Assembly (NCBI RefSeq): GCF_002387245.1
Contig: NZ_DGLD01000013.1
Location: 248,001-312,000 of the forward strand
Origin: Brevundimonas sp. UBA4553
GTDB lineage: Bacteria; Pseudomonadota; Alphaproteobacteria; Caulobacterales; Caulobacteraceae
Length of the DNA: 64,000 bases
Reading direction: 5' to 3'
The notes beneath the pieces were generated by a model. It saw only the letters and a program-made list of their open reading frames with translations, searched no databases and was not told where the DNA came from. Below are positions 59,086 through 64,000 of the stretch, one piece after another (the stretch's first letter is position 1; every line of letters begins with the position of its first letter). Made by a program: the position numbers and the translations under genes.

Positions 59086-59724
59086 TTAGCCATCGTCCTT
59101 GGCCGCTTCCGCCCGCTTCGCCAAGACGACCAATACGTCTTGAAACACCATGTTACGCGCATGGAGAAGGACGAGCAGGTGATAGATCAAATCCGCCGCC
59201 TCGCTGGCGAGTTCCGCATTATCTCCCGCCGCCCCGGCCAGAGCCGTCTCCACCCCCTCTTCACCGACCTTCTGCGCCGCGCGTTTCGGCCCCTGGGCCA
59301 TCAGGCGCGCTGTCCAGCTGTCGTTCGGGTCGGCCTGGGCGCGCACATGGATGGTGCGTTCCAAGCGTGCGATCCGGCCGACGCCCGGCGCGTCTTCGTC
59401 GCCGAAGCAACTGATCCGGTTCAGGTGGCAGGCGTTGCCGACCGGGCGGACCTTTACCACCACGGCGTCGCCGTCGCAGTCGGGCGTCACCGAGACCACG
59501 TTCAGAAAGTCGCCAGACGTCTCGCCCTTCCTCCACCGTCCGCCGCGCGAGCGCGAGAAGAAGGTGGCCTGTCCGCTGTCCAAGGTTTCACGCAGGGCCG
59601 CCTCGTCCATATAGGCCAGGGTCAGCACCTGCAGGGTGTCGGCGTCCTGCACCACGGCGGGGATCAGGCCGTCGCCCTTGGCGAAGTCGATTTGGGATAT
59701 GTCGATGGAAGCAGCGAGGGTCAT
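59086..59724 (-). CDS. hisI: bifunctional phosphoribosyl-AMP cyclohydrolase / phosphoribosyl-ATP diphosphatase
   Basis: 212 residues. The N-terminal HisI domain shows YMDEAALRETLDSGQATFFS, GGRWRKGETSGDFLNV, DCDGDA and NACHLNRISCF (Zn Cys). The C-terminal HisE domain shows LERTIHVRAQADPNDSWTAR, KVGEEGVETALAG and EAADLIYHLLVLLHARN. It performs steps 2 and 3 of histidine synthesis. HisI and HisE are fused as in E. coli, which is less usual in alphaproteobacteria. Confidence 0.93.
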   Translation of the reverse strand: MTLAASIDISQIDFAKGDGLIPAVVQDADTLQVLTLAYMDEAALRETLDSGQATFFSRSRGGRWRKGETSGDFLNVVSVTPDCDGDAVVVKVRPVGNACHLNRISCFGDEDAPGVGRIARLERTIHVRAQADPNDSWTARLMAQGPKRAAQKVGEEGVETALAGAAGDNAELASEAADLIYHLLVLLHARNMVFQDVLVVLAKRAEAAKDDG

Positions 59725-59733
59725 TTGTCTTGT

Positions 59734-59861
59734 CCGCTCATCCCCGCGGAGGCGGGGACACGGGTTTGAGCCATCTGACGGACGGCGGCCTTGTTCGCGA
59801 AAACCGGCCCATGGCGTTCGTCGCCAAAGTCCTGGGTCCCCGCCTCCGCGGGGATGAGCGG
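59734..59861. repeat. 128-bp element with 26-bp perfect inverted ends
   Basis: The segment at 59734-59759 (starting CCGCTCATCCCCGCGGAGG) recurs exactly inverted at 59836-59861. It fills the gap between hisF and hisIE. Such GGCGGGGA palindromic units are dispersed in many alphaproteobacterial genomes and may be MITE- or REP-like. Confidence 0.75.
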
Positions 59862-59872
59862 AATGAGGGTGG

Positions 59873-60640
59873 TCATATCCTCACCTCCACGCCTTGCGCG
59901 TCCAGGTAACGTTTGAGATCGGGAATTGCGATCGCGCCCGAGTGGAAGACGCTGGCGGCCAGCGCCCCCGATACGTCGGCTTCGACAAACACGTGGCGGA
60001 AATGCTCGACCGCCCCGGCGCCGCCCGAGGCCACCAGCGGAATGGTCAGCCGCCGTCGCGCCTCGGCCAGTTGGGCGATGTCATAGCCGCGCCGCACCCC
60101 GTCCTGATCGATGCAGTTCAGCACGATCTCGCCAGCACCCAAATCTTGCGCCTCGACGATCCAGTCCAGGGTCAGCCTGCCGGCGCCGCGCCGGGCGTCG
60201 GGATCGCCGGTGTATTTGTGCACCCGCCACTCGCCGTCCTGAAAGGCGCTGTCGACGCCGACCACGACGCATTGCCGGCCCAGCCGCGCGGCCATCTCGC
60301 CGATCAGCTCGGGGCGTTCCAGGGCGGGCGAATTGATCGACACCTTGTCGGCCCCGTGATCGAGACAGCGCGCCGCCTGTTCCACCGTGCGAATGCCGCC
60401 CGCGACGCAGAAGGGGATGTCCAGCAGCCGGGCGATGTCCTGCACCCAGCTATAATCCAGCGTGCGCCCCTGCGGGCTGGCGGTGATGTCATAGAAGACC
60501 AGTTCGTCGGCGCCCTGATCGCGATAGCGGGCGGCCAGTTCGGCGGCGTCGCCCATGTCGACGTGGCCCTCGAACCGCACGCCCTTGACCACCCGCCCGT
60601 CCTTGACGTCCAGGCAGGGGATGATGCGTCTCGCGGTCAT
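59873..60640 (-). CDS. hisF: imidazole glycerol phosphate synthase cyclase subunit
   Basis: 255 residues. RRIIPCLDVKDGRVVKGVRF (catalytic Asp), ADELVFYDITASPQGR, VCVVGVDSAFQDGEW-type core (CVVVGVDSAFQDG) and LVASGGAGAVEHFRHVF fit HisF. It works with HisH to form IGP and AICAR. It overlaps hisA by 4 bp. Confidence 0.96.
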   Translation of the reverse strand: MTARRIIPCLDVKDGRVVKGVRFEGHVDMGDAAELAARYRDQGADELVFYDITASPQGRTLDYSWVQDIARLLDIPFCVAGGIRTVEQAARCLDHGADKVSINSPALERPELIGEMAARLGRQCVVVGVDSAFQDGEWRVHKYTGDPDARRGAGRLTLDWIVEAQDLGAGEIVLNCIDQDGVRRGYDIAQLAEARRRLTIPLVASGGAGAVEHFRHVFVEADVSGALAASVFHSGAIAIPDLKRYLDAQGVEVRI

Positions 60641-61371
60641 CGGGCCACGGCTTTCAGCGCCTCGGCGGCGGTGAAGCGACCCTCGTAGATGGCGCGCCCG
60701 ACGATGGCGCCGTCGCAGCCCAGATCACGTGCGGCGATCAGGTCGTCCAGCGACGCCACCCCGCCCGAGGCCTGCAGCTTCAGTTCGGGGCGCCGGGCCA
60801 GCGCCTCGCCCAGCAGGTCGAGATTGGGTCCGGTCAGGGCCCCGTCACGGCCCACGTCGGTCATCAGCACATGGGTCAGCAGGTCCGACGGATAGCGGTC
60901 CAGCACGCTCCACAGATCGACCCCCGCCGACTGGGTCCAGCCCTTCAGCGCCGGGACGGGAACGCCGCCTTCGTATTTGACGTCCAGCGCCAGGGTGATG
61001 CGTTCGGGTCCGAAGCGGTTCAGCCAGGCAAGCACCTCATCGGATTTCGTCACGGCCAGCGACCCGACCACCACGCGGCTGACGCCCGCCTCCAGCAGGC
61101 GCTCGACATCGGCTTCGGAGCGCACCCCGCCGCCCGACTGAATCCTGACCGCGACGGAGGCCGCCAGCTCGCCGATCAGACCGTGCTGCATGGCGCGCCC
61201 GGCCTCAGCCCCGTCCAGATCGACAATGTGGACCCAGTCGGCGCCCTCGGCGGCGAAGGCGGCCAGGCGCGCGGCCGGGACCTCGTCGTAGCGGGTCACC
61301 TGATCAAACCGACCGTGCATCAACCGCACGCAGACGCCGTCCTTCAGGTCGATTGCGGGATAGACGATCAT
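60637..61371 (-). CDS. hisA: ProFAR isomerase
   Basis: 244 residues. YPAIDLKDGVCVRLMHGRFD, VHIVDLDGAEAGRAMQHGL, IQSGGGVRSEADVERLLEAG and VLMTDVGRDGALTGPNLDLL are HisA signatures including both catalytic Asp. It overlaps hisF and hisH by 4 bp each. Confidence 0.96.
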   Translation of the reverse strand: MIVYPAIDLKDGVCVRLMHGRFDQVTRYDEVPAARLAAFAAEGADWVHIVDLDGAEAGRAMQHGLIGELAASVAVRIQSGGGVRSEADVERLLEAGVSRVVVGSLAVTKSDEVLAWLNRFGPERITLALDVKYEGGVPVPALKGWTQSAGVDLWSVLDRYPSDLLTHVLMTDVGRDGALTGPNLDLLGEALARRPELKLQASGGVASLDDLIAARDLGCDGAIVGRAIYEGRFTAAEALKAVAR

Positions 61372-61970
61372 GCGGGCAACTCGAGGAAATTCTTCAGGAT
61401 ACGCGCGCCCGCCGCGGCGGACCGCTCCGGGTGGAACTGGCAGCCCCAGCGGTTGGCGCTGTTGACCACGGCGGGGACGGCGATGCCGTAGTCGGCGGCG
61501 GCGAGCGTCGCCGGGCCATCGGGGCAGACGAAGCCGTGAACAAAATAGGCCCAGTCGCCGTCCTTGACGCCCTCCAGCAGGGGGTCAGGACGCCGGATCG
61601 TCAGCCGGCTCCAGCCCATGTGCGGCGAGGGGCGCGACGGGGCGGGGGCGATGGCCTCGACCCGACCGGGGATCAGGCGCAGCAGGTCGGCACCCCCATC
61701 TTCGGCGCTGGTCTCGAACAGCAGTTGCTGGCCCAGGCAGACCCCCAGCAGGGGCCGCTTGAACCGCCGCAGCGGCTCCCCCAGTCCGAGCGCGTGCAGG
61801 CGCTGCATGGCGTAACCCGCCGCGCCTACGCCGGGCAGGATGACCCGCTCGGCCTCGTCCAGATCGGTGGGGTCGGCGGTGATCCGCACCCGCGCGCCCA
61901 GCCGCTCCAGCGCGAACCGCACCGAGGCGACATTGCCCGAGCCGTAACCGATCAGGGTGACGTTGCTCAT
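61368..61970 (-). CDS. hisH: imidazole glycerol phosphate synthase glutaminase subunit
   Basis: 200 residues from ATG 61970. LLGVCLGQQLLFETSAE carries the nucleophile Cys, and WGCQFHPERSAAAGARILKN the His-Glu pair. LIGYGSGNVASVRFALERLG is the usual N-terminus. It feeds ammonia to HisF. The start is preceded by a repeat-filled gap separating it from hisCB. Confidence 0.95.
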   Translation of the reverse strand: MSNVTLIGYGSGNVASVRFALERLGARVRITADPTDLDEAERVILPGVGAAGYAMQRLHALGLGEPLRRFKRPLLGVCLGQQLLFETSAEDGGADLLRLIPGRVEAIAPAPSRPSPHMGWSRLTIRRPDPLLEGVKDGDWAYFVHGFVCPDGPATLAAADYGIAVPAVVNSANRWGCQFHPERSAAAGARILKNFLELPA

Positions 61971-61983
61971 AAGCCGGTTCCGA

Positions 61984-62118
61984 TCCTCCCCTGTCGCACG
62001 GCGACGGGGGAGGGGGACCATGCGCAGCATGGTGGAGGGGGCGAGATAGGGGCGCGGCGGGCGGGGCTTGCCCCCTCCACCGCTGCGCGGTCCCCCTCCC
62101 CCGCTTCGCAAGGGAGGA
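61984..62118. repeat. GC-rich inverted-repeat element between hisH and hisCB
   Basis: The left end (TCCTCCCCT, GGGGGAGGGGGACCATGCGC, GGTGGAGGGGGC) is mirrored imperfectly by the right end (GCCCCCTCCACCGCTGCGCG, GTCCCCCTCCCCC, AGGGAGGA). The element resembles a dispersed Caulobacterales intergenic repeat. It could form a long hairpin in the his mRNA. Confidence 0.7.
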
Positions 62119-62136
62119 TCAAGGCTGCTGCGCTCA

Positions 62137-63570
62137 TCACAGCACCCCCTTGGTGCTCGGCACGACATCGCCCTCGACGCGGATGGCCTGACGCAGCGCC
62201 CGGCCCAGGGCCTTGAACACGGCCTCGGTCTTGTGGTGGTCGTCGTCGCCGGTGACGCGGACGTGGATGGCCGCGCCCAGGTTCTCGGCCAGCGAACGGA
62301 TGACGTGGGCCGTCAGGTCGGTGCGGTAATCGCCGATGAAGGGGGTCGCGAAGGTCCCCTCGAACACCGGATAGGGCCGCCCTGACAGATCGATGGAGAC
62401 GCTCGCATTGGCCTCGTCCATCGGCAGGACGAAGCCGTAGCGCTGAATGCCCTTCCTCTCGCCGAGCGCCTGTTTCAGCGCCTGACCCAGGGCGATCGCG
62501 CTGTCCTCGATGGTGTGGTGCGGATCGGTGTGCAGGTCGCCCTCGCAAGACAGGCGGATGGAGAACCCGCCGTGCGCCGCCACCTGTTCGATCATGTGGT
62601 CGAAGAAGCCGACGCCCGTGTGGATCTTCACCGGCCCGGCGCTGTCCAGATCGACGGCGCAGACGATGCGCGTCTCTTTCGTATCGCGCACGGCCTGTCC
62701 GACGCGGGTGCGGCGGACCTTCGGGGCTATGGCGCCCAGGGCTGTCAGCAGCCGGTCGTTGACTTCGGGCTTCAGCGACACCGGCAGGCGAACCCGGTCG
62801 CCCGCTTCATCGGCTTCGAGGCCAAACCGGCGCAGGTCGGCGATGAGCGCCGCCGGATCGGATGGTCGGGCGATGATCACCGGCCCGACCCCGGCCTCCA
62901 GCGGCATCAGCCGCGACAGGGCCTCGGCCACGCGGGCGCGTTCGCGGCGCACGCCGTCGATGCGCGCGGCGGTCTCGATCATCCGCGACGGGTCCAGGGC
63001 CTGCCCCGCCAGCCGCACCGAGACCTCGGGCAGGGCGTAGGGCTCCAGCACGCTGGCCAGCCGCGCCAGGGTCTGCGGCTGCGCCACGGCGGCGCCGACC
63101 CGCGCCCCGGCCAGGCCATAGGCCATCGACAGGCTGCGCAGCACGATCAGGTTGGCGTGGTCCTTGACCACATTCGCGGCCGACTCTGCCTCCGCGAACT
63201 CGACCAGACCCTCGTCCACCACCAACAGGGCGGGGGCGACGCGCTCAGCCATCTCGGCCACCGCCTCGGGCGAGCCCAAGGCGCGGATGACGACGGCGGC
63301 GATCTCGGCGCCTTCCGCCGGGCGGGCGTAGAGCGCCGCCAGTCCTTGATAGGGCTCAGCCTCGGGCGCCTGCACCTTCAAGCCGTCGCGGGCGGCCAGA
63401 CGCCAGACCAGTTCCAGCCCGTGCGTCAGGCCGCGCACCGGTAGGACCTGAGCGGCGGCGACGCCGTAAAGCTCGGCCAGTCGCGTGCCCAGCGCGGTCG
63501 GGTCGGCCGGATAGCGGTCCAGACCTTCGCCGCCGGACACCAGCGGGGGATAGGGGGCGGGCAGGGTCAC
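62137..63570 (-). CDS. hisB: degenerate HisC-like domain fused to imidazoleglycerol-phosphate dehydratase (HisB)
   Basis: 477 residues from GTG 63570, which overlaps the hisD stop (GTGA). Residues about 285-477 are a complete HisB dehydratase: DTKETRIVCAVDLDSAG, HTGVGFFDHMIEQVAAHGGF, DPHHTIEDSAIALGQALKQA and GDDDHHKTEAVFKALGRAL. Residues 1-280 resemble histidinol-phosphate aminotransferase (LLVVDEGLVEFAEAES, LIVLRSLSMAYGLAGARVGA). The PLP lysine of the usual SKAYGLAG motif is Met149 (ATG at 63126-63124), and no NPNNPTG loop is seen. The HisC half is therefore probably not an active transaminase, while HisB should work. Confidence 0.85.
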   Translation of the reverse strand: MTLPAPYPPLVSGGEGLDRYPADPTALGTRLAELYGVAAAQVLPVRGLTHGLELVWRLAARDGLKVQAPEAEPYQGLAALYARPAEGAEIAAVVIRALGSPEAVAEMAERVAPALLVVDEGLVEFAEAESAANVVKDHANLIVLRSLSMAYGLAGARVGAAVAQPQTLARLASVLEPYALPEVSVRLAGQALDPSRMIETAARIDGVRRERARVAEALSRLMPLEAGVGPVIIARPSDPAALIADLRRFGLEADEAGDRVRLPVSLKPEVNDRLLTALGAIAPKVRRTRVGQAVRDTKETRIVCAVDLDSAGPVKIHTGVGFFDHMIEQVAAHGGFSIRLSCEGDLHTDPHHTIEDSAIALGQALKQALGERKGIQRYGFVLPMDEANASVSIDLSGRPYPVFEGTFATPFIGDYRTDLTAHVIRSLAENLGAAIHVRVTGDDDHHKTEAVFKALGRALRQAIRVEGDVVPSTKGVL

Positions 63571-64000
63571 GCTTCGGTCCTCAGATCGGCGGCGCGGGCG
63601 TGGCCTTCCAGTCCCTCCATCCGCGCCAGACGCGCGGCGACCGGGGCCAGGGCGGCGGCGCCGGCCTGCGTCACCATCTGCACCGACATGGTGGTCATGA
63701 AGCTGGCGGTGGTGATGCCGCCGAGCGTCCGCGCCCCGCCGTCGGTGGGCAGGACGTGGCTGGGGCCGGCGGCGTAGTCGCCCAGGGTCTCGGCCGCCCA
63801 CTGGCCGACGAAGACGGCGCCGGCGGCGGTGATCCTGTCCACCAGCCGTTCGGCCTCGTCGGCCTGGATCGACAGGTGCTCGGGACCATAGAGGTTGGCG
63901 ACCGCACAGGCCTCGGCCATGTCGGCCACGCGGATGGCGCGGGCCTGTTCCAGCGAGGCGCGGGCCACGGCGGCGCGGGGAAGGGTCTCCACCTGACGCT
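63567..64000 (-). CDS. hisD: histidinol dehydrogenase, C-terminal part (cut by window)
   Basis: The last 144 residues or so of HisD. ACAVANLYGPEHLSIQADEA, GAVFVGQWAAETLGDYAAGP and SHVLPTDGGARTLGGITTAS include the catalytic His and Zn-site region; FMTTMSVQMVTQAG is also typical. It oxidises histidinol to histidine. Its stop overlaps the hisCB start by 4 bp, so it leads the visible his operon. The N-terminus lies beyond base 64000. Confidence 0.93.
   Translation of the reverse strand, partial: RQVETLPRAAVARASLEQARAIRVADMAEACAVANLYGPEHLSIQADEAERLVDRITAAGAVFVGQWAAETLGDYAAGPSHVLPTDGGARTLGGITTASFMTTMSVQMVTQAGAAALAPVAARLARMEGLEGHARAADLRTEA

Overview
The window comes from a high-GC alphaproteobacterium, most likely a Caulobacteraceae member close to Brevundimonas or Caulobacter. 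Supporting signs are a CpdR cell-cycle receiver, the zwf-pgl-edd-glk Entner-Doudoroff cluster, a hisD-hisCB-hisH-hisA-hisF-hisIE operon and homogentisate catabolism. All of these are read from motifs, because no database search was possible.

Right part, about 42.7-64 kb, is ordinary chromosome. It holds a tRNA-Val(GAC), cpdR, an N-formylglutamate amidohydrolase, a DUF599 membrane protein, ppa, eda, a kynurenine-formamidase-like hydrolase, a stand-alone Lrp-type sensor domain, a 2-hydroxyacid dehydrogenase, two acyl-CoA dehydrogenases, hmgA, the glucose-oxidation operon and the histidine operon, which runs off the right edge inside hisD. Its oddity is a HisC-HisB fusion in which the PLP lysine of the HisC half is a methionine.

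Left part, 1 to about 42.6 kb, is accessory. 1-5 kb has an S-4TM pore-type effector (cut by the edge), small unknown genes, a HEPN-like gene and the NHEJ protein Ku. 5-12 kb is an integrated element with two tyrosine recombinases, an excisionase-like gene that seems to start at ATT, a GIY-YIG protein, two XRE regulators, an iteron-bearing gap and four small plus-strand genes, one with a phage tail-fibre-like domain. 12-20.7 kb is a tightly coupled eight-gene minus-strand operon: LuxR-type membrane regulator, helical protein, four-TM protein, HamA-like DUF1837 nuclease, HamB-like helicase, Ser/Thr kinase, SF1 ATPase and an unknown 476-aa protein. It looks like an expanded Hachiman-type defence locus and is the best candidate here for an undescribed system.

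20.8-30.8 kb is a long same-strand cluster: cytochrome P450, DUF5694, two secreted hydrolases, three paralogous secreted proteins with a possible Cys-Gln thioester signature, a beta-barrel, DUF805, a VOC-like protein and a TetR repressor. Two copies of a 21-bp palindrome flank the divergent promoter next to this TetR. 32-40 kb carries an esterase, a second TetR with four copies of a shared 20-bp pseudo-palindrome at four promoters, a quinone-oxidoreductase-like gene, a gluzincin-type protease, a lipoprotein, and a second tryptophanyl-tRNA synthetase preceded by a 15-codon leader peptide with tandem Trp codons. 39.4-42.6 kb holds small zinc-finger-like genes, an apparent LexA box, an SRAP (YedK/HMCES) protein and a DUF2971 protein, ending at the tRNA-Val.
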